Shown here: positions 51,021 to 59,667 of the stretch, one piece after another | How the letters are laid out: every line of letters begins with the position of its first letter | Numbering within the stretch: position 1 is the stretch's first letter | Origin: Deltaproteobacteria bacterium | GTDB taxonomy: Bacteria > Myxococcota_A > UBA9160 > UBA4427 | Direction of reading: 5' to 3' | DNA length: 64,000 nt | Assembly (NCBI GenBank): GCA_016713665.1 | Contig: JADJOR010000008.1 | Location: 124,001 to 188,000 of the forward strand | Made by a program: the position numbers and the translations under genes | Notes under the pieces: model-generated | Databases searched by the model: none | The model's input: only the letters and a program-made list of their open reading frames with translations | Told to the model about the DNA's origin: nothing

Positions 51021-51279
51021 CGGGAACGCGCCGGCTCCGAGGCCCGAGCGGCGCCTCCGCGACCAAACCGACGTGCGTTCGACGTCGGCACGACCGATCG
51101 CCGACGGGACGCGCCGCTCGCGACGCATGCGCCGACCCTGGCGCGATTCGCGCGGATTTCGCCTGGCTTTCGTGCGGGTTTCGCCGCGCGATCACGAGCC
51201 GGCCAGGGCGACGCGCGCTCGAGCCTCCCGGGCCGCGCGGGTTGCTCGAAAAATTTTCGGGGGGAGCTCCGTATTCTGC

Positions 51280-51308
51280 TTGGCAGGTGGGAGAAAGTGG
51301 GATAGAAA
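51280..51308 (+). promoter_or_regulatory. Promoter of the dcw cluster (Pmra)
   Basis: TTGGCA at 51280-51285, a 17-base spacer and TAGAAA at 51303-51308 match sigma-70 elements at 5/6 and 4/6. Transcription would start near 51315, giving a leader of about 120 bases. The spacer contains two TGGGA repeats of the proposed MraZ operator. Confidence 0.6.
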
Positions 51309-51333
51309 CTAATTCGCGTGGGGAATAGTGGGA
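51288..51333 (+). promoter_or_regulatory. MraZ operator: two pairs of TGGGN repeats
   Basis: TGGGA at 51288-51292 and 51298-51302, then TGGGG at 51319-51323 and TGGGA at 51329-51333; each pair has a five-base gap. MraZ is known to bind direct TGGGN repeats spaced by about five bases in front of its own gene. The first pair lies between the -35 and -10 boxes and the second just downstream of the -10, so binding would block transcription. Confidence 0.75.
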
Positions 51334-51434
51334 TTGGATGCCTGGACGAGCCACCCGATCCCCCGCAGCGACCTGGCTCTCGGTCCGAACGGACCGGAGC
51401 AGATCGAGATGGTGGGTGAGGCGTTGGCAGAACG

Positions 51435-51884
51435 ATGTTTCGCGGACGCTATGACCACACGATCGATGGCAAGGGTCGGTTGAGCATTCCCCGGGTGTTC
51501 CGGGGCGAGCTGGAAGGCGGCGGGGAGAATCCACCGATGTTGGTCCTGCAGAAAGATCACATCTCCCTGTTCCCGGCCGAGGCGTGGACCGCCGCGGAGC
51601 AACGCCTCAAGGACCTGCCGGAGTTCGATCCCGATGCGCAGCGGCTCCGGCGTTTCTTCCTCGCCGGATCCCAGCCCTGCCCGGTCGATCCGCAGGGGCG
51701 GATCCTGGTGCCCGGCTTCATGCGGGACCATGCCGATCTCGGTGCGAAGGTGATTCTCGCGGGCGTGATCGATCGAGTGGAGATCTGGAGCCCGTCGCGA
51801 TTCGAACAGAACCAGGCCGCGACGATCGCGAACCTGGACGGCATCCAGCGAGCGGTGGATCAGGCGTATCGCTCGCCGCGTTGA
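51435..51884 (+). CDS. mraZ: Transcriptional regulator MraZ
   Basis: 149 residues, normal size. Two SpoVT/AbrB-like half domains: M-F-R-G-R-Y-D-H-T-I-D-G-K-G-R-L-S-I-P-R (about 1-20) and C-P-V-D-P-Q-G-R-I-L-V-P (about 80-91), each with the DxKGR-type motif (the second as D-P-Q-G-R). MraZ is a ring-shaped DNA-binding protein that represses the dcw operon through TGGGN repeats, which are visible upstream. It is the first gene of the cluster and is separated from rsmH by 224 bases that hold strong hairpins. Confidence 0.95.
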   Translation: MFRGRYDHTIDGKGRLSIPRVFRGELEGGGENPPMLVLQKDHISLFPAEAWTAAEQRLKDLPEFDPDAQRLRRFFLAGSQPCPVDPQGRILVPGFMRDHADLGAKVILAGVIDRVEIWSPSRFEQNQAATIANLDGIQRAVDQAYRSPR

Positions 51885-51898
51885 GTTTTCAGGGGGGA

Positions 51899-51920
51899 CT
51901 GGAGGGCGCGAGCCCTCCAG
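51899..51920 (+). promoter_or_regulatory. 9-bp hairpin with GCGA tetraloop after mraZ
   Basis: CTGGAGGGC, GCGA and GCCCTCCAG form a perfect 9-bp stem with a GNRA tetraloop 15 bases after the mraZ stop. No T-run follows, so it is more likely an RNA structure or partial attenuator than an intrinsic terminator. Confidence 0.6.
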
Positions 51921-51928
51921 GAGAGAGG

Positions 51929-52012
51929 TTGGGGTGTTCCCGGGGCACGAAGGGTCTCCGGCGCGGTTACTGGGGGGTACGTGCCGAAGATACGTGCCCC
52001 GGGACGCCCCAA
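51929..52012 (+). promoter_or_regulatory. Long inverted-repeat structure between mraZ and rsmH
   Basis: The left arm at 51929-51949 (TTGGGGTGTTCCCGGGGCAC plus G) pairs with the right arm at 51993-52012 (CGTGCCCCGGGACGCCCCAA). An 11-bp perfect core CCCGGGGCACG is extended by TTGGGG with a small bulge. Inside the loop, TACGTGCC occurs at 51978-51985 and again at 51991-51998, so the left arm could pair with either. This is a candidate regulatory RNA or a palindromic repeat. The known mraW RNA motif of Actinobacteria is worth comparing. Confidence 0.6.
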
Positions 52013-52108
52013 TGTCTTGCCTTCCGAAAAGCTCGAGCTCGACGCGGAAAAGCCAGCCGAACCCATTCCAGGGAGACCTAGCGGTCTGATCGACGGGAGG
52101 CGCCCCGC

Positions 52109-53062
52109 GTGGCGACCACTTCCTACCACGTACCCGTCCTTCTCGAAGAATCGCTCGAACAGCTCGATCTGAAGCCCGGCGCGGTGATCGTCGACGGCAC
52201 GCTCGGCGGCGCGGGCCACGCGCAGGCGATCCTCGAGCGGACGGCGCCCGACGGCGTGCTCATCGGCCTCGACGTCGACCCCGACGCGATTCGCGAAGCG
52301 GGCTTGCGACTCGGCCGCTTCGGCGATCGCGTGCGGCTGGTCCAGGCTTCCTTCCGACGGCTCGCCGACGTCGCCCGCGAGCTCGAGCTCGTGGCGGTGG
52401 ACGGCGTGTTGCTCGATCTCGGCGTCTCCTCCCATCAGCTCGACCGTCCCGAGCGCGGCTTCCGCTTCAGCCCCGGTCCCGAGAGCCCGCTCGACATGCG
52501 CATGGACCGCGCGGGCGAGGGAATCACCGCCGCCGGCCTGCTCGCGAGCCTGTCGGCCGAGGAGCTCGAGCGCGTCTTTTCGAAATACGGCGAGCTCCCC
52601 GGCGCGCGCCGCCTCGCCCGCGCCATCGTCGAGCACCGCAAGCTCGGTCCCCTCGCGACGGCGAAGGACCTGATCGACCTGATCCAGGGCGCGGGCATCG
52701 GCCGCGGCCGCCAGCACAATCCGGCGACCCTCGTGTTCCAGGCCCTGCGCATCGCCGTGAACGACGAGCTCGCGGCCCTCGAAGAGGGCCTCGCCGCCGC
52801 GATCCGGATCCTGCGGCCCGGCGGCCGCCTCGTCGTGCTGACCTACCACAGTCTCGAGGACCGGATCGTGAAACAGACGATCCGCAGCGCCGCGAAGGGC
52901 TGCGTCTGCCCGCCCTCGTTTCCCGTCTGCCGCTGCGGCAGGAAGCCGAGCGTCCGGCTCGCGACGCGGCGCGCCGTCGAGCCGACCGCCGCCGAGGTCG
53001 AAGGAAATCCGCGCGCGCGCTCGGCCCGCCTGCGCGCCGCCATCCGACTGGAGGCCGCATGA
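52109..53062 (+). CDS. rsmH: 16S rRNA (cytosine-1402-N4)-methyltransferase RsmH (MraW)
   Basis: 317 residues from GTG 52109 with GGGAGG eight bases upstream. RsmH methylates C1402 of 16S rRNA with SAM. Y-H-V-P-V-L-L-E-E-S starts the protein, then the SAM loop V-D-G-T-L-G-G-A-G-H-A, G-L-D-V-D-P-D-A and F-R-F-S-P-G-P-E-S-P-L-D-M-R-M-D. N-P-A-T-L-V-F-Q-A-L-R-I-A-V-N-D-E-L and Y-H-S-L-E-D-R-I-V-K follow, and the helical insert is normal. TGA overlaps the ftsL ATG (ATGA). Confidence 0.95.
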   Translation: MATTSYHVPVLLEESLEQLDLKPGAVIVDGTLGGAGHAQAILERTAPDGVLIGLDVDPDAIREAGLRLGRFGDRVRLVQASFRRLADVARELELVAVDGVLLDLGVSSHQLDRPERGFRFSPGPESPLDMRMDRAGEGITAAGLLASLSAEELERVFSKYGELPGARRLARAIVEHRKLGPLATAKDLIDLIQGAGIGRGRQHNPATLVFQALRIAVNDELAALEEGLAAAIRILRPGGRLVVLTYHSLEDRIVKQTIRSAAKGCVCPPSFPVCRCGRKPSVRLATRRAVEPTAAEVEGNPRARSARLRAAIRLEAA

Positions 53063-53573
53063 GCGCGCCGGGTCCGCGCAAGTCGGGTGGCCAGACCACG
53101 AGCGACCGGGCGAGCCGCCCGAGGCCGGCGGCGGATCGCCCGCGGCAGGCGTGGGTCGGCATCGACGTGTCGAGCGAGCGGGCCCGGGTCGCGCCGCGGG
53201 GGACGGTGCCCCTGCTCGTGCTGGCGCTCGTCGTCGTGCTCGGGGCCACCTCGGCGTCGCGGCGCTGCGGATCGATCTGCTGCGCACGCGTTATGCGGTC
53301 TCGACGGTGATGGAGCGGGAGAACGAGCTGATCGAGGAGCAGCGCCAGCTGATCGTGCGGCGGCGGCAGCTGCGCGATCCGGTCGCCCTCGCGGTGAAGG
53401 CGCGTGAGCGCGGCTTCCGCCCCCCCGCCCACGTCGTCTCGCTTCCGGACCCGACGCTCGGCCGGGTCGAAGACGTCGTCGCCCCGCAGCCTGTGATCGC
53501 CCACGCGGCCGTCGCGGCGGTCTCGGCCGGCCCCGCCGCCGACGCCCCCTCGACGGGGGACGCGTGGGAATGA
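53059..53573 (+). pseudogene. ftsL: Cell-division protein FtsL, apparent frameshift
   Basis: FtsL is a single-pass septal protein that works with FtsB/FtsQ and activates FtsWI. The first frame gives a disordered N-terminus and the membrane helix T-V-P-L-L-V-L-A-L-V-V-V-L-G-A-T (to about 53252), then runs out. The next frame supplies V-A-A-L-R-I-D-L-L-R-T-R-Y-A-V, the periplasmic coiled coil E-R-E-N-E-L-I-E-E-Q-R-Q-L-I and A-R-E-R-G-F-R-P-P. One missing base at about 53250-53265 would restore a 171-residue protein with a normal layout. Because ftsL is normally essential, a sequence error is the favoured explanation. Start ATG 53059 lies in the rsmH stop; the stop overlaps ftsI. Confidence 0.85.
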
Positions 53574-55601
53574 GGGGACAGGCGCTCGACAAGGCCCAGC
53601 GCCGCATCGCCTGGATCCGCCTCGGCGGTCTCGCGGCCTGCGTGCTGCTCGCGGCGCGAGCCGCACATCTGACGGTCGACAACGAGCGGACCATCGGCAT
53701 CTTCAGCGATCAGATCAACACCGAGCAGCGTCTCCCGCCCTCCCGCGGCGCGATCGTCGATCGGGAAGGCCGCGAGCTCGCGCTCACCATCCGCTCGGCC
53801 TCGGTCTATGCGTTTCCGAAGCTGATGAAGGACCGCGCCGCCACGGCCCGCATCGTCGCCGACACCCTCGGCCTCGACCGTGCGCGCATCGCGAAGCGCC
53901 TCGCCGATCACGAAGGCTTCACCTATCGTCCAGCGCGACGCGCACGGCCGCACCCTCGCCCTGCACGCGAGCGATCCGCGCGAGGTCGAGGGCGGCGAGA
54001 TCGCGCTCACCCTCGACTCCGCGATGCAGGCCGCCGCCGAATCGGCCCTCGCCGACGTCGTCGCCGAGCGCGGCGCCAGGGGCGGCATCGTCCTCACCCT
54101 CGACCCGAAGAACGGCGACGTGCTCGCCCTCGCCGAGGCCCCGGGCTTCGATCCGAACCGCTTCCGCGAGCTCAAGTACGCCGATACGCGCGCGCGGACC
54201 TTCAGCGACGTCGTCGAAGCGGGCTCGACGATGAAGGTCTTCCTCGCGGCCTCGGCCCTCGACAACGGCGACATCGACGAAGCGATGCTCTTCGATACCG
54301 GCGACGGCTCGATCCGGGTGCCCGGCAAGACGATCAAGGATCGCGACCCCTTCGGCATCGTCACGCCCTCCGACGTCCTGCGCGTCTCCTCGAACGTCGG
54401 GGCCGTCCAGATCGCGCAGCGCATGGGCGCCGAGGCCCAGCACCGCGGCCTCGAGCGATTCGGATTCGGAAAGCTGACCGGCTCCGGCTTCCCGACCGAG
54501 GAGCGCGGGCTGCTGCGCTCGTGGAAGCACTGGCGGCCCGTCGACCAGGCGACGATCGCGTTCGGCCAGGGCGTCTCCGTGACACCGATCCAGCTCGGGG
54601 TCGCGCTCGCCGCGCTCGCCAACGACGGCATGCGCATGCGGCCCCGCATCGTGCTCGCCCGGCGCCGCGACGGCGGACGCTGGGCGCCGACCGAGGTGCG
54701 CGAAGCGGGTCGAGCGATCTCGCCGATCGCCGCGCGCAAGACCCTCGACATGATGCAGACCGTCGTCAGCCCGACCGGCACCGGCCGCCTCGCCGGACTC
54801 GCCGGCGTGGCCGTCGCCGGCAAGACCGGCACCGCGCAGAAGCTCGACTCCGTCACCCACCGCTATTCGCAGAGCAAGTACATCGCCTGGTTCATCGGCG
54901 CCGTGCCGGCCGACGATCCGGAGCTCGTCATCGTGGTCGCCATCGACGAGCCGAAGGGCTACCTGCACACCGGCGGCATGGTGGCCGCCCCGCTCTTCGC
55001 CCGCGTCGCCGCCGCCCAGCTCGCCCGGCGCAACATCCTCACCGAGCCCGCGCCGATCGCGCCGCCTCCGAAGCCGACGCTGGTGGTCCAGAACGACGGG
55101 CCCGCCGCGGCCGGGATGAGCAGCGCGTCGATCCCCGCGACCGGGGCCGCCCCGATCGGCGCGAAGCCCGCCGCGCAAGCTCCGCCCGCGCAGGCTGCCC
55201 CGGCGCCCGCCGCGTGGCCCGTTTCGACCGGGACCGAGCCCGTCGCGACGCCCGACGTCGCCGCCGGGCCCGCTCCTTCCCACGACGATTTGCCGCGGAA
55301 AGCGGCGAAAGCGGCCCCCCCGGCCCGTCCCGCCGCCTCCCCGGCGGCGGGACACAGCCCTTCCACCGTCGTCGCCCGGGCGAGCGCGCCGGACGACGCG
55401 GACCCCGTCTTCGTCCCGGACTTCCTCGGCCAGACGCTGGCCGTCGCGAGGCGGCTCGCCGAGCGCGAGTCGCTCACGATCTCGACGAACGGAGCCGCGG
55501 ACGGGCGGGTGGTGTCCCAGGTTCCCGTCGCAGGCACGGTGCTCCACGGAGCGAATCGGACGATCCGCCTGCGCCTCGCCACCACACGGAAGGAAGGCTG
55601 A
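53570..55601 (+). pseudogene. ftsI: Septal transpeptidase FtsI (PBP3-like) with PASTA domain, frameshift and internal gap
   Basis: FtsI cross-links septal peptidoglycan with FtsW. The N-terminus (helix L-G-G-L-A-A-C-V-L-L-A-A-R, then L-P-P-S-R-G-A-I-V-D-R-E-G-R-E-L-A) reads correctly to H-E-G-F-T-Y. From about 53927 the family sequence resumes one frame over at V-Q-R-D-A-H-G-R. Compared with E. coli FtsI, roughly 60-70 residues of the PBP-dimer region are absent between these points, so this is a deletion of several hundred bases' worth or less, not only a single-base slip. The catalytic core is complete: S-T-M-K at 54225-54236, S-S-N at 54387-54395 and K-T-G-T at 54822-54833. A Pro/Ala linker leads to one PASTA domain (V-P-D-F-L-G-Q-T). 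Start ATG 53570. Confidence 0.85.
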
Positions 55602-57160
55602 TGCGGCTCTCGTCGCTGCTCGGGGCATTGCCGGCTTCGCTCGCGCCGCAGGAATGGGTCCGTCGCTCGCCGTCGGACGATCCGGCGATTCGCGGCATCC
55701 GCTACGACTCGCGCGAGGTCAGCCCGGGCGACCTCTTCGTCGCCCTGCGCGGCGCCCACTCCGACGGCCACGCCTACGTCGTCCGCGCGCTCGAGCTCGG
55801 CGCCGCGGCGCTGCTCGTCGAGACGCTGCCCGAGGCGAGCCTCTGCCGCGGCGTTCCGGCGGTGCGCGTCGCCGACACGCGCCGCGCGCTGGCCCCGATC
55901 GCCGCGCATTTCTTCGGTCATCCCGCCTCCGAGCTGCGCCTGGTCGGCGTCACCGGCACCAACGGCAAGACCAGCACGACCTACCTCGTCGAGTCGATCC
56001 TCGCCGCCGCCGGCCAGCGCGTCGGTCTGATCGGCACGGTCGAGATCCGTTATGCGGGCCACCGCCAGCCCTCGATCAACACGACGCCCGAGAGCCTCGA
56101 CCTGCAGCGGACGCTGCGCGCGATGTGCAACGAGCAGATCGACGCGGCCGTCATGGAGGTCTCCTCCCACGGCCTCGAGCTCGGCCGGGTCGACGGCTGC
56201 AGCTTCCAGGTCGCCGGCTTCACCAACCTGACCCAGGACCACCTCGACTTCCACGGCAGCATGGACGCCTACTTCGCCGCCAAGGCGCGCCTGTTCCGCG
56301 ACCATCTCGCGCCGGGGGGCTGCGCCGTCGTCAACGTCGACGATCCGGCGGCGGAGAAGCTCTGCGGCATCGTGCGCGACGCGGGGGCGGAGCTGATCCG
56401 CGTCGGCCGGGGCGCCCGCGCGGCGGCGGAGCTGCGGCTGGTGTCGAGCGAGATCGCGCTGACCGGGACGCGCGCCGTGCTCGAGGACGCGTCGGGGCGC
56501 TTCGAGATCGCGCTGCCGCTGCTCGGCGACTTCAACCTCGAGAACCTGCTCGTCGCCGCCGGCATCGGCCGGGCCCTCGGCCTCGACGGCGCGACGATCG
56601 CCGCGGGCGCCGCGGCGTGCCGCCAGGTCCCGGGTCGCATGGAGCGGGTCGTGGGGCGCGGCGGGGCGGAGCCGACGGTGCTCGTCGACTACGCCCATAC
56701 GCCGGACGCCGTCGAGAAGGTCCTGCGGACGGTGAAGCCCCTCTGCCGCGGCCGCCTCGTCGCGGTCTTCGGCTGCGGCGGCGATCGCGACCGCACGAAG
56801 CGCCCGCGCATGGCCGAGGCCGTCGCCGCCAACGCCGACGTCGCGATCGCGACCTCCGACAATCCGCGCACCGAGGACCCGGTCGCGATCCTCGCCGACG
56901 TCGAGGCCGGGCTCCGCTCGCTCGCGAAGGTCCCGACGGACTCGATCTTCGCGCCGCGGGGAGCGGGCGGCGCCTGCTATGCGACCGTCGTCGATCGCCG
57001 CGAGGCGATCCGCATCGCGATCGACGGGGCGGCGCCCGAGGACACGATCGTGCTCGCCGGCAAGGGGCACGAGGACTACCAGATCATCGGCCGCGAGAAG
57101 TTCCCCTTCGACGACCGGATCGAGGCGCGGCGCGCCCTGCTGGCCCGGAGGGGCTCATGA
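55601..57160 (+). CDS. murE: UDP-MurNAc-tripeptide synthetase MurE, meso-DAP type
   Basis: 519 residues. MurE adds the third residue to UDP-MurNAc-dipeptide using ATP. The ATP loop is G-V-T-G-T-N-G-K-T-S-T-T (near 112), with the carbamate-Lys region Y-F-A-A-K-A-R-L-F and V-D-Y-A-H-T-P-D-A. The substrate-selecting motif is S-D-N-P-R-T-E-D-P (D-N-P-R), typical of meso-diaminopimelate-adding enzymes; Lys-adding ones lack it. The peptidoglycan is thus meso-DAP type. The ATG at 55601 shares its A with the ftsI stop. Confidence 0.96.
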   Translation: MRLSSLLGALPASLAPQEWVRRSPSDDPAIRGIRYDSREVSPGDLFVALRGAHSDGHAYVVRALELGAAALLVETLPEASLCRGVPAVRVADTRRALAPIAAHFFGHPASELRLVGVTGTNGKTSTTYLVESILAAAGQRVGLIGTVEIRYAGHRQPSINTTPESLDLQRTLRAMCNEQIDAAVMEVSSHGLELGRVDGCSFQVAGFTNLTQDHLDFHGSMDAYFAAKARLFRDHLAPGGCAVVNVDDPAAEKLCGIVRDAGAELIRVGRGARAAAELRLVSSEIALTGTRAVLEDASGRFEIALPLLGDFNLENLLVAAGIGRALGLDGATIAAGAAACRQVPGRMERVVGRGGAEPTVLVDYAHTPDAVEKVLRTVKPLCRGRLVAVFGCGGDRDRTKRPRMAEAVAANADVAIATSDNPRTEDPVAILADVEAGLRSLAKVPTDSIFAPRGAGGACYATVVDRREAIRIAIDGAAPEDTIVLAGKGHEDYQIIGREKFPFDDRIEARRALLARRGS

Positions 57161-58557
57161 TCGACGCCGCCCGCGCGGATCGGATCTGCGACTGGACCGG
57201 CGGCAGCCTGCTCGCCGGTCGCGCCGACCAGATCGCGCGCGGCACGAAGATCGACAGCCGGGAGGTCGGCCCGGAAGAGCTCTTCGTCGCGATCGTCGGC
57301 CCGAACCACGACGCCCACCGCTTCGTCCCCGAGGTCCTCGCGAAGGGCGTGGCCGGCGTGCTCGTCCAGCGCGGGCGCGCCGAGCAGACGCTCGTGCCCG
57401 GGCGCGCCTTCGTGATCGAGGTCGAGGACACGACCGCCGCCCTCGCCGCCCTCGGCCTCGGCTTCCGCCGCGGCTTCGAAGGCCCCGTGGTCGGGATCAC
57501 CGGCAGCAACGGCAAGACGACGACGAAGGAGCTGTGCACCAGCATCCTCGAAGGCATGGGCCCGACGCTCTCGACCCGCGGCAACCTGAACAACAACTTC
57601 GGGGTGCCGCTGACGCTGCTCTCGCGGCGCGAGGCGGATCGCTTCGCCGTCGTCGAGATGGGCATGAACCATCGCCACGAGATCGAGGCCCTCTGCCGGA
57701 TCGCGCTGCCCACCATCGGCATCCTGACCAACGTCGGCACCGCCCACATCGAGTTCCTCGGCTCCCGCGAAGCGATCGCCGAGGAGAAGGGCGACCTGCT
57801 CGCGAGCCTGCCGGCCTCGGGCACGGCGATCGTCGGTCGCGACGAGCCCCTCGCCTTCGCCCAGAGCCGCCGGACGGCGGCCCGCGTGCTCGGCTTCGGG
57901 CGCGATCCGCGGGCGGACCTGCGCGCGAGCCGGGTCCGCTTCCTCGACGAGGGCGCCTTTCTATTCGACTTCGAATCGCCCTTCGGCCGACGCGAGCTCT
58001 CGGTCCCGGGCCTCGCCGAGACGATGATCGAGAACTCGCTCGCCGCGGCCGGCGGGGCGCTCGCGGCCGGGGCCACCCTCGACGCCGTCGAGCAGGGTCT
58101 CGCTCGCTATGCGGGCGTCCCGGGACGGATGCAGCCGCGGAAGCTGCGCGGGGGGATCCTCGCGATCGACGACACCTACAACGCGAATCCCCAGTCGATG
58201 AAGGCCGCCCTCGAGACGCTGGCGCGGCTCGAGCAGAAGGGGCGCCGCTTCGCGGTGCTCGGGAAGATGGGCGAGCTCGGCGAGGCGGCGGCGATCGCCC
58301 ACCTCGAGCTCGGCCGCCTCGCGGCGTCGCTCGGGATCGACGAGCTCTTCGTGCTGGGTCCCGATGCCGCGAACGTCGCGACCGGCGCGCGCGAGGCGGG
58401 GATGCCCGGGGCGCGCGTGCATTTCGAGGAGACCGCGGAGGCCCTCGCCGGGCGGATCGCGAGCCGCGTGGCGGAGGGCGATCGCGTGCTGTTCAAGGGC
58501 TCGCGTTCGGCGCGGGTCGAAAAGGTGATCGAGGCCATCGAAGAGGGCGTTTCCTGA
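57157..58557 (+). CDS. murF: UDP-MurNAc-tripeptide:D-Ala-D-Ala ligase MurF
   Basis: 466 residues. MurF adds D-Ala-D-Ala to give the pentapeptide precursor. The Mur ligase ATP loop is G-I-T-G-S-N-G-K-T-T-T-K (near 114), with N-L-N-N-N-F-G-V-P-L, E-M-G-M-N-H-R-H-E-I, and D-D-T-Y-N-A-N-P-Q-S-M-K. I-D-S-R-E-V-G-P-E-E-L-F in the N-terminal domain is typical. ATG 57157 overlaps the murE stop by four bases, and the stop TGA overlaps mraY (TGATG). Confidence 0.96.
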   Translation: MIDAARADRICDWTGGSLLAGRADQIARGTKIDSREVGPEELFVAIVGPNHDAHRFVPEVLAKGVAGVLVQRGRAEQTLVPGRAFVIEVEDTTAALAALGLGFRRGFEGPVVGITGSNGKTTTKELCTSILEGMGPTLSTRGNLNNNFGVPLTLLSRREADRFAVVEMGMNHRHEIEALCRIALPTIGILTNVGTAHIEFLGSREAIAEEKGDLLASLPASGTAIVGRDEPLAFAQSRRTAARVLGFGRDPRADLRASRVRFLDEGAFLFDFESPFGRRELSVPGLAETMIENSLAAAGGALAAGATLDAVEQGLARYAGVPGRMQPRKLRGGILAIDDTYNANPQSMKAALETLARLEQKGRRFAVLGKMGELGEAAAIAHLELGRLAASLGIDELFVLGPDAANVATGAREAGMPGARVHFEETAEALAGRIASRVAEGDRVLFKGSRSARVEKVIEAIEEGVS

Positions 58558-59630
58558 TGCTGTACCACTGGCTCTATCCGCTCGCCGACTCCGTCCCGGG
58601 CCTCAACGTCGTCCGCTACATCACGTTCCGGACGGCGGCGGCGACGCTGACGGCGCTCTTCATCTCCTTCATCGTCGGCCCCTGGCTGATCCGAAGGCTC
58701 GCCGCGCTGCGCGTCGGACAACCGATCCGCGAGATCGGACCGGCGCATGCGGCGAAGGCCGGCACGCCGACGATGGGCGGGCTCCTGATCCTGCTCTCGC
58801 TCGGGATCTCGGTGCTGCTCTGGACCGATCTCACGAACCCCTTCGTCTGGATCGTGCTCGGGCTCACGGCGGGCTACGGCGTGCTCGGCTTCATCGACGA
58901 CTACGCGAAGGTCACGAAGAAGTCGAGCGCCGGGATCTCGGCGCGGGCGAAGCTCTTCTGGCAGGTGCTGCTCGCCCTCGGCGTCGCGATCGCGATCTAC
59001 ACGAACCCCGCCTTCGACGGCGAGCTCGCGGTCCCCTTCTTCAAGAACTTCACGCCGAACATCGGCTGGCTCTACGTGCCGCTCGCGACCTTCATCATCG
59101 TGGCGGCCTCGAACAGCGTGAACCTGACCGACGGCCTCGACGGCCTCGCGATCGGCCCGGTGATGATCTCCGCCGGAACCTTCCTGCTGCTCGCCTACGC
59201 CGCGGGCCACGCGGGCATCGCCGAGTACCTCCAGATCAAGAACGTCCCCGGCGCCGGACAGCTCGCGATCTTCTGCGGCGCCCTGGTCGGCGGGGGCCTC
59301 GGGTTCCTCTGGTTCAACGCCTCGCCGGCGGAGCTCTTCATGGGCGACGTCGGTTCGCTCGCGCTCGGCGGAGCCCTCGGCACGATCGCCGTCCTGATCC
59401 GCCAGGAGATCCTGCTCGGCGTGGTCGGCGGGATCTTCGTGCTGGAGACGCTCTCCGTCATCATCCAGGTCGCTTCGTTCAAGCTGACCGGCAAGCGCGT
59501 CTTCCGGATGGCGCCGATCCATCATCATTTCGAGGAGCTGGGCTGGCCCGAGCAGAAGATCGTCGTCCGCTTCTGGATCGTCTCGATCATCCTCGGGCTC
59601 GTCGCGCTCTCGTCGCTCAAGTTGCGTTAG
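58557..59630 (+). CDS. mraY: Phospho-MurNAc-pentapeptide transferase MraY
   Basis: 357 residues with about ten membrane helices. MraY transfers phospho-MurNAc-pentapeptide to undecaprenyl phosphate, forming lipid I. K-A-G-T-P-T-M-G-G-L-L, the catalytic Asp pair in G-F-I-D-D-Y-A-K-V, N-L-T-D-G-L-D-G-L-A and F-M-G-D-V-G-S-L-A-L-G-G, and M-A-P-I-H-H-H-F-E (the His-rich loop) are complete. The length is normal. ATG 58557 sits in the murF stop (TGATG). Confidence 0.97.
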   Translation: MLYHWLYPLADSVPGLNVVRYITFRTAAATLTALFISFIVGPWLIRRLAALRVGQPIREIGPAHAAKAGTPTMGGLLILLSLGISVLLWTDLTNPFVWIVLGLTAGYGVLGFIDDYAKVTKKSSAGISARAKLFWQVLLALGVAIAIYTNPAFDGELAVPFFKNFTPNIGWLYVPLATFIIVAASNSVNLTDGLDGLAIGPVMISAGTFLLLAYAAGHAGIAEYLQIKNVPGAGQLAIFCGALVGGGLGFLWFNASPAELFMGDVGSLALGGALGTIAVLIRQEILLGVVGGIFVLETLSVIIQVASFKLTGKRVFRMAPIHHHFEELGWPEQKIVVRFWIVSIILGLVALSSLKLR

Positions 59631-59667
59631 TCGAGGCCGCGCCCTTCGCGGCCCTGGAGAATCGTTG

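Larger units (their letters stand above)
51021..51434 (+). other. Upstream region of the dcw cluster
   Basis: The 414 bases between the deacetylase stop and mraZ hold no credible gene. The first 220 bases show nothing recognisable. The remainder carries the promoter and MraZ-type repeats listed separately, then an AT-richer leader of about 120 bases to the mraZ ATG. Confidence 0.6.
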
